Below are positions 1-7,881 of a DNA stretch of 64,000 bases, piece after piece; the first letter of the stretch is position 1; every line of letters starts with the position of its first letter. This DNA is from Clostridiaceae bacterium BL-3. Its GTDB lineage: Bacteria > Bacillota > Clostridia > Clostridiales > Clostridiaceae. Where the stretch lies: positions 1,116,001 to 1,180,000 of the forward strand of contig CADDXC010000001.1 of the NCBI GenBank assembly GCA_902809985.1, in the 5' to 3' direction. The notes under the pieces were generated by a model. It searched no databases, was not told where the DNA came from, and saw only the letters and a list, made by a program, of their open reading frames with translations. A program made the position numbers and the translations under genes.

Positions 1-1468
1 TCCTGGAAACTTTTTTACTTATGATCTTTTCAAATACATCCTTGTCCGTTAGAAATTTTTCATAGAGCTTAGATGTATCGACTTCAGTCCACCTATTGAA
101 ATAATCCTCAAAATTTTTCTTCGATTGAATTATTATATATTCTTTCTTTTCATCTCTTTCATCGTAGATAAATCTAATTTTATTTCTCCTACCTGCGCTG
201 TCTTTCATAGTTTTTTTTAATCTGGCAATTTTATAATCATATAGAAAATCTATTTTATCCATTATTTTATGTATTTTATCATCTATCTTCAACTCGAAAT
301 ATTTTTTTATCTTATATTTTTTTTGATTTTCAGGCAAATATTTCATATCCTTCGTGTATAGCCTGTATATTTCCCTACTGTCAAATAAAATATAATCATC
401 TACTTTTATATCACTTATATCTAAATCCTTTTCCCCAATATATTTTATGTAATCGTCAATTAATTTCCTGTATAAAATACTCCCCCTTATACGGCTGTTG
501 TAGATCATGTTTTTTTTAGAAAAACATTGTTTATTTTCAAGTATATCTGCCAATTTCTTATCTTTGGTGTATATTTTACATTTAATGTGCAGTATTTTAC
601 TGCACAGTTCTTCAAAAGTCATTTGCTTTACATTGTCTACTCCCAGATCCGGAAGTACATCTGATATATAACTTAAAAAAAGCTTATTGGGAGCTATAAC
701 CAAAACGTCTTTTCCACCTAGTTTATCTTTATATCTGTAGAGTAAATATGCCAGCCTATGAAGGGCCACTGTAGTTTTGCCGGAGCCTGCAGTTCCCTGA
801 AATATAAGAGTGGTATTTTTTTCTGCTCTTATTATATCGTTCTGCTCTTTCTGAATAGTTGCCACCACATCTTTGAGCCTGTTATTCACACTTTGATTTA
901 AATTTACTTTTAGAAATTCATCTACCAGTGGATTGCCCTCTTCATTGTCAGATTTAAGTAATATCTCGTTTACTCCATCATCAAAGGCATCTTTTAAGTT
1001 ACCATTTTCAATCAAAAATTTCCTCTTTAAACTGAGTTTTCCACTTATCACTCCAACAGGAGACTTGTAAAATGTATCTCCTTCTACACCACTGTAATAT
1101 AAATCCGCCAGGGGAGCCCTCCAATCAATTACTTTTTCATCTCCATTTTCTACATCTCCAAGCCCAAATTTGCCTATATAGAAAGTCTCTTTTTCGCTCT
1201 TGTATTCTCTAAAATCAATTCTTCCAAAATAAGGTTTTTCTTTGCTTTCTTCGTATTTTTCAAGACTTTTATGGGTGATATTATAAAGTTTTTCCTTTGT
1301 ATCCAGTTCTTCATTATACTTTCCCCTAGACTGCTTCCTCAAGTCCTCTATACTCATCTTTAATTTTTTGTCATTTTGCTGTATATTTTTTATTTCTGAT
1401 TCCAACCATTTTAAAGTGTCCTTCAAATGTTCCTTTTCAATTTCCATTTCACTAGAATCTATAGACAT
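1..1468 (-). CDS. HelD-like UvrD/Rep-family helicase, 3' end beyond window
   Basis: Superfamily 1 ATPase resembling HelD, which in Firmicutes binds RNA polymerase and recycles stalled complexes. The reading frame is open from an ATG at 1468 to the window edge, giving about 489 residues. The first 100 residues are charged and coiled-coil-like, then comes a conserved DWRAPLADLYY segment near residue 115. Walker A GTAGSGKTT lies around residue 230 and is preceded by the Q-motif-like IIRAEKNTTLIFQ. The ribosome site GGAG..AAGGG precedes the ATG. The C-terminal helicase motifs lie outside the window, so the protein is partial here. A plain UvrD-like helicase is the alternative, but the long coiled N-terminus and DWRAP block favour HelD. 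Confidence 0.8.
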   Translation of the reverse strand, partial: MSIDSSEMEIEKEHLKDTLKWLESEIKNIQQNDKKLKMSIEDLRKQSRGKYNEELDTKEKLYNITHKSLEKYEESKEKPYFGRIDFREYKSEKETFYIGKFGLGDVENGDEKVIDWRAPLADLYYSGVEGDTFYKSPVGVISGKLSLKRKFLIENGNLKDAFDDGVNEILLKSDNEEGNPLVDEFLKVNLNQSVNNRLKDVVATIQKEQNDIIRAEKNTTLIFQGTAGSGKTTVALHRLAYLLYRYKDKLGGKDVLVIAPNKLFLSYISDVLPDLGVDNVKQMTFEELCSKILHIKCKIYTKDKKLADILENKQCFSKKNMIYNSRIRGSILYRKLIDDYIKYIGEKDLDISDIKVDDYILFDSREIYRLYTKDMKYLPENQKKYKIKKYFELKIDDKIHKIMDKIDFLYDYKIARLKKTMKDSAGRRNKIRFIYDERDEKKEYIIIQSKKNFEDYFNRWTEVDTSKLYEKFLTDKDVFEKIISKKVSR

Positions 1469-1610
1469 AGTATCCCTTCTCCCACTCCTGTACTTACTGT
1501 ATAAGATATTATATAAATTTTATATTTAACATTATAACATGTCAGAACCACAAGAAGGAAATATTACAAATCTCTTTTTACTAAGTTAGGACATTTTCTT
1601 ATATTTGCGC

Positions 1611-1655
1611 AAAAGAATAAACTGTTGAATAATCAAACATTCAGCAGTTCATTCT
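1611..1655 (-). terminator. Hairpin terminator of the ECF S-component gene
   Basis: A 17-bp stem with two G-T pairs (1614-1630 with 1639-1655) encloses an 8-nt loop just downstream of the minus-strand gene that ends at 1685. A short U run (1611-1614 read on the minus strand) follows. Confidence 0.6.
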
Positions 1656-1684
1656 TACTCTAATTATATTCTCATTGTTTGAGT

Positions 1685-2173
1685 CTAAATCCTTTTGAGA
1701 CTAAAGCTTCTCGAAAGTGCTCCCAGAATGCCAAGAGAAATAGCTCCATCTATCATATGATGAATAAGTGTACCAACTCCTACTACTATGAGTACCTTGT
1801 ACATAGTAAACCCGAAAGGTATTACTGCTATGGCCTCAAGTACTCCGTGAATAGGCGCTGTAAGCACTATGATCTTTTTAAAAGATATTCCTTTTTTAAG
1901 CATAAATGCACCTGCCAATCCAACAAATATATGACTGGCTGCCCTTGCTGCTATTACAAGAGGCGAAGTAACTAAAAATCCTATTACAGATCCTATCCCC
2001 ACCATTACTGCTGCAAAAGGTCCTAAAAACATCGACATAAACATAGGTACATGAGCAGCCAAAGTAGCGCTAAAAGGCCCAAATTGTATTTTTAAAATTC
2101 CAAAAGCTGTTGGTATTACAATTGCCAGAGCTGTTAGAAGCCCTGAATAAGTAAGTTTTTTTATATTATTCAT
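1685..2173 (-). CDS. niaX: ECF transporter S component, NiaX-like (probable niacin uptake)
   Basis: Small substrate-binding membrane subunit (162 residues) of an energy-coupling factor transporter. It has about five hydrophobic segments, the N-terminal pattern KKLTYSGLLTALAIVIPTAF, then FGPFSATLAAHVPMFMSMFL and RAASHIFVGLAGAFMLKK, which match my memory of niacin-specific NiaX proteins. No ECF ATPase or T subunit is nearby, so it presumably shares a module encoded elsewhere (group II). GGAGGAG precedes the ATG, and a perfect 13-bp-arm palindrome sits 14 bp upstream of the start. The fold assignment is firm; the niacin specificity is inferred from sequence resemblance only. Confidence 0.7.
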   Translation of the reverse strand: MNNIKKLTYSGLLTALAIVIPTAFGILKIQFGPFSATLAAHVPMFMSMFLGPFAAVMVGIGSVIGFLVTSPLVIAARAASHIFVGLAGAFMLKKGISFKKIIVLTAPIHGVLEAIAVIPFGFTMYKVLIVVGVGTLIHHMIDGAISLGILGALSRSFSLKRI

Positions 2174-2186
2174 TTTTCTCCTCCAA

Positions 2187-2218
2187 ATTAGTGTATATAC
2201 TCTTATATATACACTAAT
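2187..2218. promoter_or_regulatory. Perfect 13-bp inverted repeat, operator candidate
   Basis: ATTAGTGTATATA (2187-2199) pairs exactly with TATATACACTAAT (2206-2218) across 6 bp. It ends 14 bp upstream of the niaX-like start, where a repressor would block transcription. If the gene is niacin-specific, NiaR is the natural candidate, but I cannot confirm the match to the NiaR consensus. Confidence 0.6.
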
Positions 2219-2328
2219 AATATAATAGTTAACTCAAAATGTAAAGCTATTAAATCTAAATTGATCCTTTTATGAAATAAATGTATAATTTATTTATTGG
2301 CGATTAGATTAATAGGGAGGTAATATAT

Positions 2329-2805
2329 TTGGCAATAAGAAAGATATTGCAATTTGGAGATAAATTGCTGAATAGAGTTAGCAGACCAGTGAAAGAAATA
2401 GACGATGAAATTCTGAAAATTATAGAAGATCTTAAGGATACTTTAAATAACAGTCCTGACGGTGTTGGCCTCGCTGCTCCTCAAATAGGAATACTCAGGA
2501 AAATTGTAGTTATAGACTTAAAAAAAGAAGATTCTAAGCCTATAATTTTAATAAATCCTAAAATAATCAAAAAAACAGGCAGACAGGAAAGTGTAGAAGG
2601 ATGCCTGAGTTATCCAGGATATGAAGGAGTTGTGATAAGGCCAAAAAAAATCTTAGTGACAAGTCAGGATATAGAGGGCAATGAATTGACTTACAAAGTT
2701 GATGGAATTGTATCCAATGTATTTTGCCATGAAATAGATCATTTGTTCGGCATTTTGTATACAGACAGGGCAAAAAAAGTATATAAGGTAAAAGATTCAG
2801 ATTAA
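2329..2805 (+). CDS. def: Peptide deformylase
   Basis: Removes the formyl group from the N-terminal methionine of nascent proteins using a metal (Fe2+) centre. All three family motifs are present: GVGLAAPQ at residues 45-52, EGCLS at 90-94 with metal ligand Cys92, and HEIDH at 134-138 with both His ligands and catalytic Glu135. The residue before FCHEIDH is Val where Ala is more usual. At 158 residues it is a normal clostridial length. The start is TTG at 2329, set by AGGGAGG 8 bp upstream. It is a lone gene here, not coupled to fmt; clostridia often carry more than one def. Confidence 0.95.
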   Translation: MAIRKILQFGDKLLNRVSRPVKEIDDEILKIIEDLKDTLNNSPDGVGLAAPQIGILRKIVVIDLKKEDSKPIILINPKIIKKTGRQESVEGCLSYPGYEGVVIRPKKILVTSQDIEGNELTYKVDGIVSNVFCHEIDHLFGILYTDRAKKVYKVKDSD

Positions 2806-2814
2806 TATAATTGG

Positions 2815-2857
2815 GCAAAAAAATGAAGCTGTCCTATTTTAATACCTTAGGGCAGCT
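2815..2857 (-). terminator. Terminator of the radical SAM / CC-Se operon
   Basis: Stem 2827-2835 with 2849-2857 (AGCTGTCCT/AGGGCAGCT, one G-U). Read on the minus strand it is followed by seven U residues from the A run at 2817-2823, so it serves the minus-strand operon rather than def. Confidence 0.75.
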
Positions 2858-2882
2858 CAATTCATATCCAGTCTAAAAATAA

Positions 2883-3188
2883 TTAAAGATATCTTACAGA
2901 TATTCCCTTCGAGCCAAATAGATTTCCAATTAAAGGCAGCTTAGCTTTTTCATATATGAGTACTTCTTCCTCCATTTCAAGTCCTCTTTCTACATATACA
3001 TTTATACCCTTATAGTTGTACCTATTAAATATTTTATTGCTTCCTTTAAAATCACTTGAAAATTCTACAGTTATCTCCCGTACTTCCATAGCACAGCATC
3101 CTCCGGATGTGGAAACAGTTTTAACTACAAAATCTCCGCCTTTTTCTCTTGCATATTCAAGGGCTCTGTCATCAATAGTCAAGTTCAT
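2883..3188 (-). CDS. CC/Se-motif family protein (HesB/IscA-like fold)
   Basis: A 101-residue protein of the small CC/Se-motif family, named for members that carry Sec at one of two adjacent Cys positions. The motif here is STSGGCCAMEVREI (residues 26-39) with two ordinary Cys codons. The layout recalls HesB/IscA-type iron-sulfur or thiol proteins, but the biochemical function is unknown. AAGGAGTT precedes the ATG. It follows the radical SAM gene by 20 bp and shares its terminator, so the two are probably co-transcribed. Confidence 0.7.
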   Translation of the reverse strand: MNLTIDDRALEYAREKGGDFVVKTVSTSGGCCAMEVREITVEFSSDFKGSNKIFNRYNYKGINVYVERGLEMEEEVLIYEKAKLPLIGNLFGSKGISVRYL

Positions 3189-3208
3189 AATATCAACTCC
3201 TTCATTAT

Positions 3209-4918
3209 TTAAATATGGCCGAAAAAATATAATTCCCTTTCTCCGTCAAATACCACATATCCATCTTCTTTTTCTATAAGGGAGCTTTTCAAGAGCTTTT
3301 CTATATTTATAGAAAATTTTTCAAGATAATAATTCTTCGATACCGCTATATCCTTATCCTGTATTTTTTGCTTTATAAGTTTTTCTCCATATTTATCCCT
3401 ATATCTCAATAAAAAATCTGGAAGCCATCGTTTTTTATTGAACTTAAGATAATCATATTTTATTATCTCATTTAATTCAACATTTTTTTCCTTTAAATAC
3501 TGTTCTTCAAATTCGACAAACACCTTATAATATTCTGCCGATGATATATTTCTAGTTAAATATCCACTATTATAAAAAAACATTCCCAATTCATAATAAA
3601 AGTCAAAGGCGGTTTTAAACTTAGTTGTAAAATAATTTAGTATATGTGTAAACTTTCCAGAGTTATAGTACTTATCTACCATCTTCTCTATCCTTTTTAA
3701 TACAACTAGTTCTTCATAACTTATGTTGTCTGTTTTTAAAACCTCATATGGGGCATAAGGAGAATATACAATTCCCAAATTTTTTGCATCTTTCCTCAGG
3801 TCAGATCCCTTTAAAAGTTTTAAAAATCCAAGCTGAATTTCTTCTGGCTTCACAGAATACACATCATTGAATGATTTTTTAAAGGAACTAAAATCCTCTC
3901 CCGGAAGTCCTGCTATTAAATCAAGATGCTGTTTTACATTGTGGTTTTTTTCTACTTTTTTCACTTTTCTCTTTATTTCTTGAAACTCAACATGTCTGTT
4001 TATATTATTTAGAACCCTGTCATTTGTAGTTTGAACTCCAACTTCAAGTTGAATTCTTCCTGCAGGGGCCCTTTGAAGTAATTCTATTTCATCTTCTGTG
4101 AGGATATCTGCCGAGATCTCAAAATGAAAGGTAATATTTGTATCTGTATCTATTATAAATTTCCAGAGTTTCATAGTAAATTCATGGTTGCAGTTAAAAG
4201 TCCTGTCTACAAATTTTATAAGTTTTATATTTTTTCTCATTAAAAATTGAAGTTCTGCTTTCACTCTTTCAATATTTAGAAATCTGACACCTGCAGTGGT
4301 TGAAGATAAGCAGTATTTACAGTTAAAAGGACATCCTCTGCTGGATTCGTAATATATTATCTTATTTTGAAAATCCTCTTTCACTTTATAGGGAAATACT
4401 ATTCTGTTCATATCCATTAATCTTCTATATTCATTTAAAATTATTTTGTTATTCCATTTAAAACAAAGTCCATTTATATTCTTAAGCTTTAAAAAATCTG
4501 TTTCACTATTTTCTCTACCTGAATTCCTGAAATTTTCTATCTGAAGTTTTACAAATTCGCAGTAAGTTTCTTCTCCCTCTCCTATGATTACGTATTCTCC
4601 CGCAGCATCTTTTAAAAATTTACAGCTGTCATAGGAGACCTCCGGACCTCCATATAGAATCTGGATTTTAGGATCAACAAGCTTAATCAGTACAGCCAGA
4701 GATTTGATATACTCTATATTCCATATGTAACAGGAAAAAGCTACTATGTTAGGTTTCTCACTTATGATCTCCTCTAAAACTCTATCCAGTATATCATTTA
4801 TTGTGAACTCCCTTATAACACAATCATAATCAAGTTTCTCGGTATAAGCTCTTAAATATCTTATTGCCAAATTACTGTGAATATATTTTGAGTTCAATGC
4901 AGTCAGTAATATCTTCAT
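3209..4918 (-). CDS. B12-binding radical SAM protein (DUF4080-type)
   Basis: A 569-residue class B-like radical SAM enzyme. Residues 1-140 form a cobalamin-binding Rossmann domain (IVAFSCYIWNIEYIK, ILYGGPEVSY). The cluster motif CPFNCKYC sits near residue 196 and is the CxxxCxxC that binds the SAM-cleaving 4Fe-4S cluster. The SPASM-less barrel continues with the FEISADILTEDEIELL and LIAGLPGED blocks. The C-terminal ~200 residues match the DUF4080 type. Substrate unknown; such enzymes often methylate or rearrange unactivated carbons. It is the first gene of an operon with the CC/Se protein. Confidence 0.85.
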   Translation of the reverse strand: MKILLTALNSKYIHSNLAIRYLRAYTEKLDYDCVIREFTINDILDRVLEEIISEKPNIVAFSCYIWNIEYIKSLAVLIKLVDPKIQILYGGPEVSYDSCKFLKDAAGEYVIIGEGEETYCEFVKLQIENFRNSGRENSETDFLKLKNINGLCFKWNNKIILNEYRRLMDMNRIVFPYKVKEDFQNKIIYYESSRGCPFNCKYCLSSTTAGVRFLNIERVKAELQFLMRKNIKLIKFVDRTFNCNHEFTMKLWKFIIDTDTNITFHFEISADILTEDEIELLQRAPAGRIQLEVGVQTTNDRVLNNINRHVEFQEIKRKVKKVEKNHNVKQHLDLIAGLPGEDFSSFKKSFNDVYSVKPEEIQLGFLKLLKGSDLRKDAKNLGIVYSPYAPYEVLKTDNISYEELVVLKRIEKMVDKYYNSGKFTHILNYFTTKFKTAFDFYYELGMFFYNSGYLTRNISSAEYYKVFVEFEEQYLKEKNVELNEIIKYDYLKFNKKRWLPDFLLRYRDKYGEKLIKQKIQDKDIAVSKNYYLEKFSINIEKLLKSSLIEKEDGYVVFDGERELYFFGHI

Positions 4919-4972
4919 ATGAGTTTCCTATTTACCTCCAAATCACCATAGTTTTCTAATAGGCATTACAAA

Positions 4973-5515
4973 TTACAATTTAGAATTTCGTTTGAAACTA
5001 GACAATATTTTTTTCTTGGCCTTTATATAGTAAATTCCATCTGAATTTCTAAAATCTAAAACCTTAAAATAATCTTCCAGCAACTTTAAAGTATTTTCTT
5101 TAGAACTATTTTTTAAAATATTAAAATCCCTTATTTTTATTTTCTTAAGTTTTCCTCCAGGTACTGCTATTTTTATATCTCCACAAAAAATTTTATTATA
5201 TCCCTTGTCTATATCCCATATATGCAAAAATCCATTTTTATTCAAATATCTATGTATATTCATTATAAAATTTTTCTTTTTAAAATTAAAACAGAGTTTA
5301 TCAAAAGAAAATAACAGTATACAATTATCATAGTAGTCCTCCATTATATTTTTCCGTTCATCTTTTCCACTTATATATTCGACATTTATGTTATCGTTAA
5401 ATTGCTTATATACATTATATACTATGCCCTGATTGTCAAGACCTACATCCAGTAAGTTTCCCTTAAATATTTCATTTTCCATATTTATAAATATATTTCT
5501 ATTCAATCGAATCAC
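4973..5515 (-). CDS. SAM methyltransferase-like protein, degenerate
   Basis: A 180-residue protein of uncertain role. The N-terminal segment LLDVGLDNQGIVYNVY resembles motif I of class I methyltransferases but lacks the full GxGxG. A later IHRYLNKNGFLHIWDID block resembles motif V/VI (the usual 'LKPGGxLxxxD'). The start is ambiguous: the frame opens with GTG at 5515 immediately behind AAAGGAT, while TTG at 5506 and ATG at 5482 are also possible. It lies 54 bp upstream of the B12-radical SAM gene, so it may belong to that operon. I could not assign a substrate; a non-catalytic relative is equally possible. Confidence 0.5.
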   Translation of the reverse strand: MIRLNRNIFINMENEIFKGNLLDVGLDNQGIVYNVYKQFNDNINVEYISGKDERKNIMEDYYDNCILLFSFDKLCFNFKKKNFIMNIHRYLNKNGFLHIWDIDKGYNKIFCGDIKIAVPGGKLKKIKIRDFNILKNSSKENTLKLLEDYFKVLDFRNSDGIYYIKAKKKILSSFKRNSKL

Positions 5516-5612
5516 TATCCTTTATGAACATATAGTAAAAAATATAATAAAATACATAATATGCTATATACCTATTATATATGTTCTGTAAAAGGAAAAA
5601 AAATCCTCCAAG

Positions 5613-6329
5613 CTATGGAAGAATTTTTAAATTTTTTATTTCATTGAAATATTTAAGCATAAAGCCTGCTGTAGTCCTCTCAGCTTCTTTTATAATAATC
5701 ATGGATATCCTACCGTATCTTTCCTCTCTGGACTCTATATTTCTGTTTTTTATATAGGTGCTGTTTGCCATTATGGCATTGTTCTTTATAAAATCATCTA
5801 CTTTATCATACATTATGGGTTCCTCTTCTGTAGTAAAAGAATAATCTGTCATAAGCTTTCCTATTATCCAGAGTTCAAATTTTCTATGACTGTTTAAAAG
5901 CTTATTGTTTACATGATGTGGGACTGTAACATCCTGAACAAGATGGCAGGATGCTCCAAAATAAAATAAAGCCCTTTGAATTTCTCTATCTTTCAGAAAT
6001 TGTAATGATCTATTGTAATATTTCTTACATTCTGTCAGTGCATCTGAAAACCCGTATAGTCCTCTGCCTCTAGTTATATGATAAAAATGATTTGAACTCT
6101 TAAAATCTTGATCTGCCCAGGTAACTCCTATATTCAAAGCCTTTACGTATTTTTTAAAAAACTTATATTCTTCCGTATATCCATTGATCTTTAATATTTC
6201 TATAGCCTGTATAATTATAAACTTATGAACAGTACAATTTGTCTTCATGATCTTTTTCTTAAGTGGGTTTACTGCAAGGAATATACCTTTAACAGCATTT
6301 CCATAAGTTTTTTCAATTCCACGCTTCAT
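5613..6329 (-). CDS. Zinc-dependent phospholipase C family protein, no signal peptide
   Basis: A 238-residue protein resembling the N-terminal catalytic domain of clostridial alpha-toxin and PC-PLC. Candidate zinc ligands are visible: His in CTVHKF, Asp in WADQDF, His residues in SSNHFYH, and the hallmark HLVQDVTVPHH. There is no signal peptide, although secreted family members need one so that the mature N-terminal Trp can bind zinc; here the N-terminus is basic (MKRGIEKTYG). It may therefore act in the cytosol or be a non-toxin relative. AGAGGAG lies about 12 bp before the ATG. Substrate unknown. Confidence 0.7.
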   Translation of the reverse strand: MKRGIEKTYGNAVKGIFLAVNPLKKKIMKTNCTVHKFIIIQAIEILKINGYTEEYKFFKKYVKALNIGVTWADQDFKSSNHFYHITRGRGLYGFSDALTECKKYYNRSLQFLKDREIQRALFYFGASCHLVQDVTVPHHVNNKLLNSHRKFELWIIGKLMTDYSFTTEEEPIMYDKVDDFIKNNAIMANSTYIKNRNIESREERYGRISMIIIKEAERTTAGFMLKYFNEIKNLKILP

Positions 6330-6367
6330 CCAATAATAATCTCCTCTTTAAATATACTAATGCACTT

Positions 6368-7675
6368 TCAAGAATTTTGATTCTTTAAAATCAATATAAT
6401 TCCAAGTATCACCGTTAAAAGTAAATATAGGTAAATGCTTTTATTTACTTCCGGCTTTACATTAATTTTGCCTCTTTTTATACTATATAAATATCCACTC
6501 TCTCCGTCAAGTGTTAACAATGACTTATCGTATATCTTTATACTGGAAATTTTAGAAATATCCTTAAATTTAACTTCTGCTAAAGGGGAACCTGCTCCTC
6601 GAAAACTATAGATCATATTATCTGAATTATCATAAAAAAATATACAATCTCTCGATTTTAAATCTCCATTTGCATCTACAGCTAAAGTTCCTATAGTACC
6701 TACACTTTTATGCTGATATAATGGAGCTGGAGGATTTGTGCTTGGGTGGTTGTCAAGTATGAACTGCAGTGGTGAACCTTTGACACTCTTGAATTTTGGA
6801 GAAGTAACTGGATCACCGCCGCTGTAATCCGGCCATCCATACCATATACTTTTCTCTATATCATATATATAATCCGTATCTCCTATAACAGGCCTGCTCC
6901 CTCTATTTTCCATACCTCCAACACTGCATATAAGTTTATTATTACTTGTAAAATCCATACCGCCTATATTTCTTATCCCCCAGGCAAAAGTTTCACTGCT
7001 GTCGTTTTTTATATTATATACTATTACGGAGGCATTTCCTGGAAAATGCTGTGGCACTATCTGCCCCTTTAAGCTCTTTGTATTATAACTTTGAAATGCC
7101 CCTCTCTTGTACTTTCCGAAATTAATTCCCCTCAAGGTTATATCCTCTGGTGTCACATCATGGGCATAGAAATTCTTCTTAACCCATTTGTTGTCATCCC
7201 CCACTACAGCTGAATTAGTTGCAGCCCCTATGGATATATATATATATTCTCCTCTTACTTTTAATAGGCTGTCTTTATAATCTCCATAATTAGGGAGATT
7301 GTCTAAAAGAACTGTATTTTTATTTTGTTTCATGTTATAGCAATATATTTTATCTTTCGAAGAATAATATAGGTTATTTTTAAAATAGTCTATACTGTGA
7401 ATATCCAGCTCAGGATCTTTGAATATATCATAACTCTTTCCATTTTCTTTTATAATCTGTATTTTATTTTTATATGCTATGTAATAATTATTCTTTTCAT
7501 CCACTGTGAAATCAACTGAGTTCTTTAGCCCACTATATTTCAAACTACAACTTAGAGCGTTGTCTTTCAACTCCACCTGAATTTTGGGATGTGTTTTATC
7601 AAAATAAAATTGAATTGCAAAAACTGATGCAGATATAAGCACAAGCATTGATAAAACTTTCAATAATTTTTTCAT
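6368..7675 (-). CDS. Membrane-anchored glucose/sorbosone dehydrogenase-like beta-propeller
   Basis: A 435-residue surface protein. A signal or anchor helix spans residues 4-24, and a second helix (YLYLLLTVILGIILIL) lies at 415-430, so the propeller faces outward between two anchors. The middle resembles PQQ-type glucose/sorbosone dehydrogenases: WGIRNIGGMDF, WYGWPDYSGGDPV, PPAPLYQHKS and AVDANGDL. PQQ is not made by clostridia, so catalytic use of PQQ is doubtful. A binding or scaffolding role is plausible. It stands alone between the phospholipase-like gene and the aco operon terminator. Confidence 0.65.
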   Translation of the reverse strand: MKKLLKVLSMLVLISASVFAIQFYFDKTHPKIQVELKDNALSCSLKYSGLKNSVDFTVDEKNNYYIAYKNKIQIIKENGKSYDIFKDPELDIHSIDYFKNNLYYSSKDKIYCYNMKQNKNTVLLDNLPNYGDYKDSLLKVRGEYIYISIGAATNSAVVGDDNKWVKKNFYAHDVTPEDITLRGINFGKYKRGAFQSYNTKSLKGQIVPQHFPGNASVIVYNIKNDSSETFAWGIRNIGGMDFTSNNKLICSVGGMENRGSRPVIGDTDYIYDIEKSIWYGWPDYSGGDPVTSPKFKSVKGSPLQFILDNHPSTNPPAPLYQHKSVGTIGTLAVDANGDLKSRDCIFFYDNSDNMIYSFRGAGSPLAEVKFKDISKISSIKIYDKSLLTLDGESGYLYSIKRGKINVKPEVNKSIYLYLLLTVILGIILILKNQNS

Positions 7676-7812
7676 AAATATAATACTCTCCTCAAATATA
7701 GATCCTAAAATATTATATTAAAAAAATTTTCTGCATATGAATGTTTATTTAGAAAGAATACTACAATAATTTGTATGTTATAATTTCGGAAAATTTCACC
7801 ATGTTACCACCT

Positions 7813-7865
7813 CTAAAAAATAATTCTAAGCCTCAATAAAAAAATTATTAAAGCTTAGAATTATT
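7813..7865 (-). terminator. Terminator of the acetoin dehydrogenase operon
   Basis: A perfect 13-bp stem (AATAATTCTAAGC 7819-7831 with 7853-7865) lies 17 bp past the acoL stop. It is followed on the minus strand by a U run from the A stretch at 7813-7820. Confidence 0.85.
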
Positions 7866-7881
7866 CAAATTAAATTAATTT

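Noticed and set aside
1679..1975. Plus-strand ORF over the ECF S-component gene
   Set aside because: Runs antisense through a clear transporter gene and has low-complexity Tyr/Cys-rich content.
5598..5630. Terminator after the phospholipase-like gene
   Set aside because: Stem of about seven pairs with two G-U and a short loop overlaps the gene end; too weak to list.
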